From Rattus norvegicus (taxonomy: Eukaryota; Chordata; Mammalia; Rodentia; Muridae), in NCBI RefSeq assembly GCF_036323735.1, contig NC_086029.1, positions 10,029,816 to 10,093,815 of the forward strand: 64,000 bases of DNA. The letters are read 5' to 3'. The notes beneath the pieces are model-generated. The model was not told the origin of the DNA. It did no database searches and worked only from the letters and a program-made list of their open reading frames with translations. The stretch's first letter is position 1; every line of letters begins with the position of its first letter. Both the position numbers and the translations under genes were made by a program. Shown piece by piece: positions 51,709-63,900 of this stretch.

Positions 51709-54700
51709 GAATTCGGTTAGTTCCCAATAGGCCGCAGTAGTAATAAGTGGACTGTTCGGGATATAGAAAAATTTTCACGAATGGAATCAAAATTTCTAGG
51801 CGAATTCAGTGAGTTCCCAATGGGACATGCTTGTATGAGTTTGTTTTCAATATCGAGCAACATTTTAAGGAACGGAATCCAAGTATCATGGTGAATTGAG
51901 TAGGTTCCCAGTAGGATTCATATGTAATAAGCTTGTTAATCAAGATAGAGCAACGTTTTAACGAACTGAAACACTGTTTCTTTGTGAATTCAGTTAGTTC
52001 CTAGTAGCCTGCTCTTGTAATATGTGTACTTTTAAAGATTTATAAAAATTTGGTGAGCCGAATCTGAGTAACATGGTGAATTCGGTTAGTTCCCAATAGG
52101 CCACAGTAGTAATAAGTGGACTGTTCGGGATATAGAAAAATTTTCACGAATGGAATCAAAACTTCTAGGCGAATTCAGTGAGTTCCCAATGGGACATGCT
52201 TGTATGAGTTTGCTCTTCAATATCGAGCAACATTTTAAGGAACGGATTCCAAGTATCATGGTGAATTGAGTAGGTTCCCAATAGGATTCGCATGTAATAA
52301 GCTTGTTATTCAAGATAGAGCAACGTTTTAACGAACTGAAACACTGTTTCTTTGTGAATTCAGTTAGTTCCTAGTAGCCTGCTCTTGTAATATGTGTACT
52401 TTTAAAGATTTATAAAAATTTGGTGAGCCGAATCAGAGTAACATGGTGAAATCGGTTTGTTCCCAATAGGCCGCAGTAGTAATAAGTGGACTGTTCGGGA
52501 TATAGAAAAATTTTAACGAATGGAATCAAAATTTCTAGGCGAATTCAGTGAGTTCCCAATGGGACATGCTTGTATGAGTTTGCTTTTCAATATCAAGCAA
52601 CATTTTAAGGAACGGAATCCAAGTATCATGGTGAATTGAGTAGGTTCCCAATATGATTCGCATGTAATAAGCTTGTTATTCAAGATAGAGCAACGTTTTA
52701 ACGAACTGAAACACTGTTTCTTTGTGAATTCAGTTAGTTCCTAGTAGCCTGCTCTTGTAATATGTGTACTTTTAAAGATTTATAAAAATTTGGTGAGCCG
52801 ATTCTGAGTAACATGGTGAATTCGGTTAGTTCCCAATAGGCCGCAGTAGTAATAAGTGGACTGTTCGGGATATAGAAAAATTTTCACGAATGGAATCAAA
52901 ATTTCTAGTCGAATTCAGTGAGTTCCCAATGGGACATGCTTGTATGAGTTTGCTTTTCAATATCGAGCAACATTTTAAGGAACGGAATCCAAGTATCATG
53001 GTGAATTGAGTAGGTTCCCAATAGGATTCGCGTGTAATAAGCTTGTTATTCAAGATAGAGCAACGTTTTAACGAACTGAAACACTGTTTCTTTGTGAATT
53101 CAGTTAGTTCCTAGTAGCATGCTCTTGTAATATGTGTACTTTTAAAGATTTATAAAAATTTGGTGAGCCGAATCTGAGTAACATGGTGAATTCGGTTAGT
53201 TCCCAATAGGCCGCAGTAGTAATAAGTGGACTGTTCGGGATATAGAAAAATTTTCACGAATGGAATCAAAATTTCTAGGCGAATTCAGTGAGTTCCCAAT
53301 GGGACATGCTTGTATGAGTTTGCTTTTCAATATCGAGCAACATTTTAAGGAACGGAATCCCAGTATCATGGTGAATTGAGTAGGTTCCCAATAGGATTCG
53401 CAGGTAATAAGCTTGTTATTCAAGATAGAGCAACGTTTTAACGAACTGAAACACTGTTTCTTTGTGAATTCAGTTAGTTCCTAGTAGCCTGCTCTTGTAA
53501 TATGTGTACTTTTAAAGATTTATAAAAATTTGGTGAGCCGAATCTGAGTAACATGGTGAATTCGGTTAGTTCCCAATAGGCCGCAGTAGTAATAAGTGGA
53601 GTATTCGGGATATAGAAAAATTTTCACGAATGGAATCAAAATTTCGAGGCGAATTCAGTGAGTTCCCAATGGGACATGCTTGTATGAGTTTGCTTTTCAT
53701 TATCGAGCAACATTTTAAGGAACGGAATCCAAGTATCATGGTGAATTGAGTAGGTTCCCAGTAGGATTCACATGTAATAAACTTGTTATTCAAGATAGAG
53801 CAAAGTTTTAATGAACTGAAACACTGTTTCTTTGTGAATTCAGTTAGTTCCTAGTAGCTTTCTCTTGTAATATGTGTACTTTTAAAAATTTATAAAAATT
53901 TGGTGAGCCGAATCTGAGTAACATGGTGAATTCGGTTAGTTCCCAATAGGCCGCAGTAGTAATAAGTGGACTGTTCGGGATATAGAAAAATTTTCACGAA
54001 TGGAATCAAAATTTCTAGGCGAATTCAGTGAGTTCCCAATGGGACATGCTTGTATGAGTTTGTTTTCAATATCGAGCAACATTTTAAGGAACGGAATCCA
54101 AGTATCATGGTGAATTGAGTAGGTTCCCAGTAGGATTCATATGTAATAAGCTTGTTATTCAAGATAGAGCAACGTTTTAACGAACTGAAACACTGTTTCT
54201 TTGTGAATTCAGTTAGTTCCTAGGAGCCCTCTCTTGTAATATGTGTACTTTTAAAGATTTATAAAAATTTGGTGAGCCGAATCTGAGTAACATGGTGAAT
54301 TCGGTTAGTTCCCAATAGGCCACAGTAGTAATAAGTGGACTGTTCGGGATATAGAAAAATTTTCACGAATGGAATCAAAACTTCTAGGCGAATTCAGTGA
54401 GTTCCCAATGGGACATGCTTGTATGAGTTTGCTCTTCAATATCGAGCAACATTTTAAGGAACGGATTCCAAGTATCATGGTGAATTGAGTAGCTTCCCAA
54501 TAGGATTTGCATGTAATAAGCTTGTTATTCAAGATAGAGCAACGTTTTAACGAACTGAAACACTGTTTCTTTGTGAATTCAGTTAGTTCCTAGTAGCCTG
54601 CTCTTGTAATATGTGTACTTTTAAAGATTTATAAAAATTTGGTGAGCCGAATCTGAGTAACATGGTGAATTCGGTTAGTTCCCAATAGGCCGCAGTACTA

Positions 54701-55036
54701 ATAAGTGGACTGTTCGGGATATAGAAAAATTTTCACGAATGGAATCAAAATATCTAGGCAAATTCAGTGAGTTGCCAATGGGACATGCTTGTATGAGTTT
54801 GCTTTTCATTATCGAGCAATATTTTATGGAACGGAATCCAAGTATCATGGTGAATTGAGTAGGTTCCCAATAGGATTCGCATGTAGTAAGCTTGTTATTC
54901 AAGAAAGAGCAACGTTTTAACGAACTGAAACACTGTTTCTTTGTGAATTCAGTTAGTTCCTAGTAGCCTGCTCTTGTAATATATGTACTTTTAAAGATTT
55001 ATAAAAATTTGGTGAGCCGAATCTGAGTAACATGGT
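51709..55036 (+). repeat. Nine-monomer higher-order repeat, copy 1 (3328 bp)
   Basis: Monomers start at 51709, 52078, 52448, 52818, 53188, 53558, 53928, 54297 and 54667. Marks: TTTGTTTTC 1-bp deletion with ATTCATATG (51709 and 53928); GCCACAG with AAACTTCTAGG (52078 and 54297); GAATCAGAG with GAAATCGGTTTG at the start of 52448; a GTCGAATTC / CGCGTG monomer (52818); GGAGTATTCGGG with TTTCGAGG (53558); CAGTACTAAT with GAGCAATATTTTATGG (54667). The first three monomers recur at offset 3328 bp and those from 53188 at offset 2958 bp, because the second copy lacks one monomer. Confidence 0.85.
52078..52447 (+). repeat. Chimeric monomer: plain first half, type-Q second half of sub-repeat B
   Basis: Sub-repeat B begins like the plain type (GAATTCAGTGAG, TGGGACATGCTTGTATGAG) but continues with TTGCTCTTC and GGATTCC, which elsewhere belong to type Q. 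The switch lies between about 52210 and 52216. The same hybrid is present at 54297, 55406 and 57255. It fits a gene-conversion or crossover tract ending inside one 92-bp sub-repeat. Confidence 0.75.
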
Positions 55037-57994
55037 GAATTCGGTTAGTTCCCAATAGGCCGCAGTAGTAATAAGTGGACTGTTCGGGATATAGAAAAAT
55101 TTTCACGAATGGAATCAAAATTTCTAGGCGAATTCAGTGAGTTCCCAATGGGACATGCTTGTATGAGTTTGTTTTCAATATCGAGCAACATTTTAAGGAA
55201 CGGAATCCAAGTATCATGGTGAATTGAGTAGGTTCCCAGTAGGATTCATATGGAATAAGCTTGTTATTCAAGATAGAGCAACGTTTTAACGAACTGAAAC
55301 ACTGTTTCTTTGTGAATTCAGTTAGTTCCTAGTAGCCTGCTCTTGTAATATGTGTACTTTTAAAGATTTATAAAAATTTGGTGAGCCGAATCTGAGTAAC
55401 ATGGTGAATTCGGTTAGTTCCCAATAGGCCACAGTAGTAATAAGTGGACTGTTCGGATTATAGAAAAATTTTCACGAATGGAATCAAAACTTCTAGGCGA
55501 ATTCAGTGAGTTCCCAATGGGACATGCTTGTATGAGTTTGCTCTTCAATATCGAGCAACATTTTAAGGAACGGATTCCAAGTATCATGGTGAATTGAGTA
55601 GGTTCCCAATAGGATTCGCATGTAATAAGCTTGTTATTCAAGATAGAGCAACGTTTTAACGAACTGAAACACTGTTTCTTTGTGAATTCAGTTAGTTCCT
55701 AGTAGCCTGCTCTTGTAATATGTGTACTTTTAAAGATTTATAAAAATTTGGTGAGCCGAATCAGAGTAACATGGTGAAATCGGTTTGTTCCCAATAGGCC
55801 GCAGTAGTAATAAGTGGACTGTTCGGGATATAGAAAAATTTTAACGAATGGAATCAAAATTTCTAGGCGAATTCAGTGAGTTCCCAATGGGACATGCTTG
55901 TATGAGTTTGCTTTTCAATATCAAGCAACATTTTAAGGAACGGAATCCAAGTATCATGGTGAATTGAGTAGATTCCCAATAGGATTCGCGTGTAATAAGC
56001 TTGTTATTCAAGATAGAGCAACGTTTTAACGAACTGAAACACTGTTTCTTTGTGAATTCAGTTAGTTCCTAGTAGCCTGCTCTTGTAATATGTGTACTTT
56101 TAAAGATTTATAAAAATTTGGTGAGCCGAATCTGAGTAACATGGTGAATTCGGTTAGTTCCCAATAGGCCGCAGTAGTAATAAGTGGACTGTTCGGGATA
56201 TAGAAAAATTTTCACGAATGGAATCAAAATTTCTAGGCGAATTCAGTGAGTTCCCAATGGGACATGCTTGTATGAGTTTGCTTTTCAATATCGAGCAACA
56301 TTTTAAGGAACGGAATCCCAGTATCATGGTGAATTGAGTAGGTTCCCAATAGGATTCGCAGGTAATAAGCTTGTTATTCAAGATAGAGCAACGTTTTAAC
56401 GAACTGAAACACTGTTTCTTTGTGAATTCAGTTAGTTCCTAGTAGCCTGCTCTTGTAATATGTGTACTTTTAAAGATTTATAAAAATTTGGTGAGCCGAA
56501 TCTGAGTAACATGGTGAATTCGGTTAGTTCCCAATAGGCCGCAGTAGTAATAAGTGGAGTATTCGGGATATAGAAAAATTTTCACGAATGGAATCAAAAT
56601 TTCGAGGCGAATTCAGTGAGTTCCCAATGGGACATGCTTGTATGAGTTTGCTTTTCATTATCGAGCAACATTTTAAGGAACGGAATCCAAGTATCATGGT
56701 GAATTGAGTAGGTTCCCAGTAGGATTCACATGTAATAAACTTGTTATTCAAGATAGAGCAAAGTTTTAACGAACTGAAACACTGTTTCTTTGTGAATTCA
56801 GTTAGTTCCTAGTAGCTTTCTCTTGTAATATGTGTACTTTTAAAAATTTATAAAAATTTGGTGAGCCGAATCTGAGTAACATGGTGAATTCTGTTAGTTC
56901 CCAATAGGCCGCAGTAGTAATAAGTGGACTGTTCGGGATATAGAAAAATTTTCACGAATGGAATCAAAATTTCTAGGCGAATTCAGTGAGTTCCCAATGG
57001 GACATGCTTGTATGAGTTTGTTTTCAATATCGAGCAACATTTTAAGGAACGGAATCCAAGTATCATGGTGAATTGAGTAGGTTCCCAGTAGGATTCATAT
57101 GTAATAAGCTTGTTATTCAAGATAGAGCAACGTTTTAACGAACTGAAACACTGTTTCTTTGTGAATTCAGTTAGTTCCTAGTAGCCCTCTCTTGTAATAT
57201 GTGTACTTTTAAAGATTTATAAAAATTTGGTGAGCCGAATCTGAGTAACATGGTGAATTCGGTTAGTTCCCAATAGGCCACAGTAGTAATAAGTGGACTG
57301 TTCGGGATATAGAAAAATTTTCACGAATGGAATCAAAACTTCTAGGCGAATTCAGTGAGTTCCCAATGGGACATGCTTGTATGAGTTTGCTCTTCAATAT
57401 CGAGCAACATTTTAAGGAACGGATTCCAAGTATCATGGTGAATTGAGTAGGTTCCCAATAGGATTTGCATGTAATAAGCTTGTTATTCAAGATAGAGCAA
57501 CGTTTTAACGAACTGAAACACTGTTTCTTTGTGAATTCAGTTAGTTCCTAGTAGCCTGCTCTTGTAATATGTGTACTTTTAAAGATTTATAAAAATTTGG
57601 TGAGCCGAATCTGAGTAACATGGTGAATTCGGTTAGTTCCCAATAGGCCGCAGTACTAATAAGTGGACTGTTCGGGATATAGACAAATTTTCACGAATGG
57701 AATCAAAATATCTAGGCAAATTCAGTGAGTTGCCAATGGGACATGCTTGTATGAGTTTGCTTTTCATTATCGAGCAATATTTTATGGAACGGAATCCAAG
57801 TATCATGGTGAATTGAGTAGGTTACCAATAGGATTCGCATGTAGTAAGCTTGTTATTCAAGAAAGAGCAACGTTTTAACGAACTGAAACACTGTTTCTTT
57901 GTGAATTCAGTTAGTTCCTAGTAGCCTGCTCTTGTAATATGTGTACTTTTAAAGATTTATAAAAATTTGGTGAGCCGAATCTGAGTAACATGGT
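55037..57994 (+). repeat. Nine-monomer higher-order repeat, copy 2, one monomer short (2958 bp)
   Basis: Monomers start at 55037, 55406, 55776, 56146, 56516, 56886, 57255 and 57625, corresponding to all of copy 1 except 52818. The monomer at 55776 has the GAATCAGAG/GAAATCGG start and ATATCAAG of 52448 but CGCGTG in C like 52818. Substitutions between copies are more frequent than in the 31-mer, for example T53811/C56769, CTTAGGAGCCC-type changes near 54220, AGACAAATTTT at 57683 and GGTTACCAAT at 57821. Confidence 0.83.
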
Positions 57995-58363
57995 GAATTC
58001 GGTTAGTTCCCAATAGGCCGCAGTAGTAATAAGTGGACTGTTCGGGATATAGAAAAATTTTCACGAATGGAATCAAAATTTCTAGGCGAATTCAGTGAGT
58101 TCCCAATGGGACATGCTTGTATGAGTTTGTTTTCAATATCGAGCAACATTTTAAGGAACGGAATCCAAGTATCATGGTGAATTGAGTAGGTTCCCAGTAG
58201 GATTCATATGTAATAAGCTTGTTATTCAAGATAGAGCAACGTTTTAACGAACTGAAACACTGTTTCTTTGTGAATTCACTTAGTTCCTAGTAGCCTGCTC
58301 TTGTAATATGTGTACTTTTAAAGATTTATAAAAATTTGGTGAGGCGAATCTAAGTAACATGGT
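57995..58363 (+). repeat. Start of a third nine-mer copy (single monomer)
   Basis: This monomer has the TTTGTTTTC deletion and ATTCATATG of 51709, 53928, 55037 and 56886. The next monomer (58364) leaves the series and joins the GGTTGGTTCCC family, so the 9-mer domain ends here. Confidence 0.8.
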
Positions 58364-61300
58364 GAATTCGGTTGGTTCCCAATAGGCCGCAGTAGTAATA
58401 AGTGGACTGTTCGGGATATAGAAAATTTTCACGAATGGAATCAAAATTTCTAGGCGAATTCAGTGAGTTCCCAATGGGACATGCTTGTATGAGTTTGCTT
58501 TTCAATATCGAGCAACATTTTAAGGAACGGAATCCCAGTATCATGGTGAATTGAGTAGGTTCCCTATAGGATTCGCATGTAATAAGCTTGTTATTCAAGA
58601 TAGAGCAACGTTTTAACGAACTGAAACACTGTTTTTTTGTGAATTCAGTTAGTTCCTAGTAGGCTGCTCTTGTAATATGTGTACTTTTAAAGATTTATAA
58701 AAATTTGGTGAGCCGACTCTGAGTAACATTGTGAATTCAGTTAGTTCCCAATACGCCGCAGAAGTAATAAGTGGACTCTTCGGGAAATAGAAAAATTTTC
58801 ACGAATGGAATCAAAATTTCTAGGCGAATTCAGTGAGTTCCCAATGGGAAATGCTTGTATGAGTTTGCTTTTCAATATCGAGCAACATTTTAAGGAACGG
58901 AATCCCAGTATCATGGTGAATTGAGTAGGTTCCCAATAGGATTCGCATGTGATAAGCTTGTTATTCAAGATAGAGCAACGTTTTAACGAACTGAAACACT
59001 ATTTCTTTGTGAATACAGTTAGTTCCTAGTAGCCTGCTCTTGTAATATGTGTACTTTTAAAGATTTATAAAAATTTGGTGAGCCGAATATGAGTAACATG
59101 AATTCGGTTAGTTCCCAATAGGCCGCAGTAGTAATAAGTGGACTGTTCGCGATATAGAAAAATTTTCACGAATGGAATCAAAATTTCTAGGCGAATTCAG
59201 TGAGTTCCCAATGGGACATGCTTGTATGAGTTTGCTTTTCAATATCGAGCAACATTTTAAGGAACGGAATCCAAGTATCATGGTGAATTGAGTAGGTTCC
59301 CAATAGGATTCGCATGTAATAAGGTTGTTATTCAAGATAGAGCAACGTTTTAACGAACTGAAACACTGTTTCTTTGTGAATTCAGTTAGTTCCTAGTAGC
59401 CTGCTCTTGTAATATGTGTACTTTTAAAGATTTATAAAAATTTGGTGAGCCGAATCTGAGTAACATGGTGAATTCGGTTGGTTCCCAATAGGCCGCACTA
59501 GTAATAAGTGGACTGTTCGGGATATAGAAAATTTTCACGAATGGAATCAAAATTTCTAGGCGAATTCAGTGAGTTCCCAATGGGACATGCTTGTATGAGT
59601 TTGCTTTTCAATATCGAGCAACATTTTAAGGAACGGAATCCCAGTATCATGGTGAATTGAGTAGGTTCCCAATAGGATTCGCATGTAATAAGCTTGTTAT
59701 TCAAGATAGAGCAACGTTTTAACGAACTGAAACACTGTTTCTTTGTGAATTCAGTTAGTTCCTAGTAGGCTGCTCTTGTAATATGTGTACTTTTAAAGAT
59801 TTATAACAATTTGGTGAGCCGAATCTGAGTAACATTGTGAATTCAGTTAGTTCCCAATAGGCCGCAGTAGTAATAAGTGGACTGTTCGGGAAATAGAAAA
59901 ATTTTCAAGAATGGAATCAAAATTTCTAGGCGAATTCAGTGAGTTCCCAATGGGACATGCTTGTATGAGTTTGCTTTTCAATATCGAGCAACATTTTAAG
60001 GAACGGAATCCAAGTATCATGGTGAATTGAGTAGGTTCCCAATAGGATTCGCATGTAATAAGCTTGTTATTCAAGATAGAGCAACGTTTTAACGAACTGA
60101 AACACTGTTTCTTTGTGAATTCAGTTAGTTCCTAGTAGCCTGCTCTTGTAATATGTGTACTTTTAAAGATTTATAAAAATTTGGTGAGCCGAATCTGAGT
60201 AACATGGTGAATTCGGTTGGTTCCCAATAGGCCGCACTAGTAATAAGTGGACTGTTCGGGATATAGAAAATTTTCACGAATGGAATCAAAATTTCTAGGC
60301 GAATTCAGTGAGTTCCCAATGGGACATGCTTGTATGAGTTTGCTTTTCAATATCGAGCAACATTTTAAGGAACGGAATCCCAGTATCATTGTGAATTGAG
60401 TAGGTTCCCAATAGGATTCGCATGTAATAAGCTTGTTATTCAAGATAGAGCAACGTTTTAACGAACTGAAACACTGTTTCTTTGTGAATTCAGTTAGTAC
60501 CTAGTAGGCTGCTCTTGTAATATGTGTACTTTTAAAGATTTATAAAAAATTGGTGAGCCGAATCTGAGTAACATTGTGAGATCGGTTAGTTCCCAATAGG
60601 CGGCAGTAGTAATAAGTGGACTGTTCGGGATATAGAAAAATTTTCACGAATGGAATCAAAATTTCTAGGCGAATTCAGTGAGTTCCCAATGGGACATGCT
60701 TGTATGAGTTTGCTTTTCAATATCGAGCAACATTTTAAGGAACGGAATCCAAGTATCATGGTGAATTGAGTAGTTTCCCAATAGGATTCGCATGTAATAA
60801 GCTTGTTATTCAAGATAGAGCAACTTTTTAACGAACTGAAACACTGTTTCTTTGTGAATTCAGTTAGTTCCTAGTAGCCTGCTCTTGTAATATGTGTACT
60901 TTTAAAGATTTATAAAAATTTGGTGAGCCGAATCTGAGTAACATGGTGAATTCGGTTAGTTCCCAATAGGCCGCAGTAGTTATAAGTGGACTGTTCGGGA
61001 TATAGAAAAATTTTCACGAATGGAATCAAAATTTCGAGGCGAATTCAGTGAGTTCCCAATGGGACATGCTTGTATGAGTTTGCTTTTCAATATCGAGCAA
61101 CATTTTAACGAACGGAATCCAAGTGTCATGTTGAATTGACTAGGTTCCCAATAGGATTCGCATGTAATAAGCTTGTTATTCAAGATAGAGCAACGTTTTA
61201 ACGAACTGAAACACTATTTCTTTGTGAATACAGTTAGTTCCTAGTAGCCTGCTCTTGTAATATGTGTACTTTTAAAGATTTATAAAAATTTGGTGAGCCG

Positions 61301-63900
61301 AATATGAGTAACATGAATTCGGTTAGTTCCCAATAGGCCGCAGTAGTAATAAGTGGACTGTTCGCGATATAGAAAAATTTTCACGAATGGAATCAAAATT
61401 TCTAGGCGAATTCAGTGAGTTCCCAATGGGACATGCTTGTATGAGTTTGCTTTTCAATATCGAGCAACATTTTAAGGAACGGAATCCAAGTATCATGGTG
61501 AATTGAGTAGGTTCCCAATAGGATTCGCATGTAATAAGCTTGTTATTCAAGATAGAGCAACGTTTTAACGAACTGAAACACTGTTTCTTTGTGAATTCAG
61601 TTAGTTCCTAGTAGCCTGCTCTTGTAATATGTGTACTTTTAAAGATTTATAAAAATTTGGTGAGCCGAATCTGAGTAACATGGTGAATTCGGTTGGTTCC
61701 CAATAGGCCGCACTAGTAATAAGTGGACTGTTCGGGATATAGAAAATTTTCACGAATGGAATCAAAATTTCTAGGCGAATTCAGTGAGTTCCCAATGGGA
61801 CATGCTTGTATGAGTTTGCTTTTCAATATCGAGCAACATTTTAAGGAACGGAATCCCAGTATCATGGTGAATTGAGTAGGTTCCCAATAGGATTCGCATG
61901 TAATAAGCTTGTTATTCAAGATAGAGCAACGTTTTAACGAACTGAAACACTGTTTCTTTGTGAATTCAGTTAGTTCCTAGTAGGCTGCTCTTGTAATATG
62001 TGTACTTTTAAAGATTTATAACAATTTGGTGAGCCGAATCTGAGTAACATTGTGAATTCAGTTAGTTCCCAATAGGCCGCAGTAGTAATAAGTGGACTGT
62101 TCGGGAAATAGAAAAATTTTCAAGAATGGAATCAAAATTTCTAGGCGAATTCAGTGAGTTCCCAATGGGACATGCTTGTATGAGTTTGCTTTTCAATATC
62201 GAGCAACATTTTAAGGAACGGAATCCAAGTATCATGGTGAATTGAGTAGGTTCCCAATAGGATTCGCATGTAATAAGCTTGTTATTCAAGATAGAGCAAC
62301 ATTTTAACGAACTGAAACACTGTTTCTCTGTGAATTCAGTTAGTTCCTAGTAGCCTGCTCTTGTAATATGTGTACTTTTAAAGATTTGTAAAAATTTGGT
62401 GAGCCGAATCTGAGTAACATGGTGAATTCGGTTAGTTCCCAATAGGCCTCTGTAGTAATAAGTGTATTGTTCGGGATATAGAAAAATTTTCACGAATGGA
62501 ATCAAAATTTCTAGGCGAATTCAGTGAGTTCCCAATGGGACATGCTTGTATGAGTTTGCTTTTCAATATCGAGCAACATTTTAAGGAACGGAATCCAAGT
62601 GTCATGGTGAATTGAGTAGGTTCAAAATAGGATTCGCATGTAATAAGCTTGTTATTCAAGATAGAGCAACGTTTTAACGAACTGAAACACTGTTTCTTTG
62701 TGAATTCAGTTAGTTCCTAGTAGCCTGCTCTTGTAATATGTGTACTTTTAAAGATATATAAAAATTCTGTGAGCCGAATCTGAGTAACATTGTGAGATCG
62801 GTTAGTTCACAATAGGCGGCAGTAGTAATAAGTGGACTGTTCGGGATATAGAAAAATTTTCACGAATGGAATTAAAATTTCTAGGCGAATTCAGTGAGTT
62901 CCCAATGGGACATGCTTGTATGAGTTTGCTTTTCAATATCGAGCAACATTTTAAGGAACGGAATCCAAGTATCATGGTGAATTGAGTAGTTTCCCAATAG
63001 GATTCGCATGTAATAAGCTTGTTATTCAAGATAGAGCAACTTTTTAACGAACTGAAACACTGTTTCTTTGTGAATTCAGTTAGTTCCTAGTAGCCTGCTC
63101 TTGTAATATGTGTGCTTTTAAAGATTTATAAAAATTTGGTGAGCCGAATCTGAGTAACATGGTGAATTCGGTTAGTTCCCAGTAGGCCGCAGTAGTAATA
63201 TGTGGACTGTTCGGGATATAGAAAATTTTCACGAATGGAATCAAAATTTCTAGGCGAATTCAGTGAGTTCCCAATGGGACATGCTTGTATGAGTTTGCTT
63301 TTCAATATCGAGCAACATTTTAATGAACGGAATCCAAGTATCATGGTGAATTGAGTAGGTTCCCAATAGGATTCGCATGTAATAAGCTTGTTATTCAAGA
63401 TAGAGCAACGTTTAACGAACTGAAACACTGTTTCTTTGTGAATTAAGTTAGTTCCTAGTAGCCTGCTCTTGTAATATGTGTACTTTTAAAGATTTATAAA
63501 AATTTGGTGAGCCGAATCTGAGTAACATGGTGAATTCGGTTAATTCCCAATAGGCCTCAGTAGTAATAAGTGGACTGTTCGGGATATAGAAAAATTTTCA
63601 CGAATGGAATCAAAATTTCTAGGCGAATTCAGTGAGTTCCCAATGGGACAACTTGTATGAGTTTGCTTTTCATTATCGAGCAACATTTTAATGAACGGAA
63701 TCCAAGTATCATGGTGAATTGAGTAGGTTCCCAATAGGATTCGCATGTAATAAGCTTGTTATTCAAGATAGAGCAAAGTTTTAACGAACTGAAACACTGT
63801 TTCTTTGTGAATTCAGTTAGTTCCTAGTAGCCTGCTCTTGTAATATGTGTACTTTTAAAGATTTATAAAAATTTGGTGAGCCGAATCTGAGTAACATGGT
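58364..63900 (+). repeat. Right segment: individually mutated monomers with a decayed six-mer
   Basis: Monomers start at 58364, 58733, 59100, 59470, 59839, 60209, 60578, 60948, 61315, 61685, 62054, 62424, 62794, 63164 and 63532. About 58993-60075 recurs at 61208-62290 (offset 2215 bp) with shared marks CACTATTTC, GAATACAG, a 3-bp loss giving AACATGAATTCGG, GTTCGCGATATAG, GGTTGGTTCCC with GCACTAGTAAT, and TAACAATTTGG. A monomer starting GAGATCGG with GTAGTTTCCC and CAACTTTTT appears at 60578 and 62794. Several units lost one A of the A-run (near 58422, 59529, 60268, 61744, 63223). Types Q and K, the deletion tag and GTCGAATTC are absent. Confidence 0.82.
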
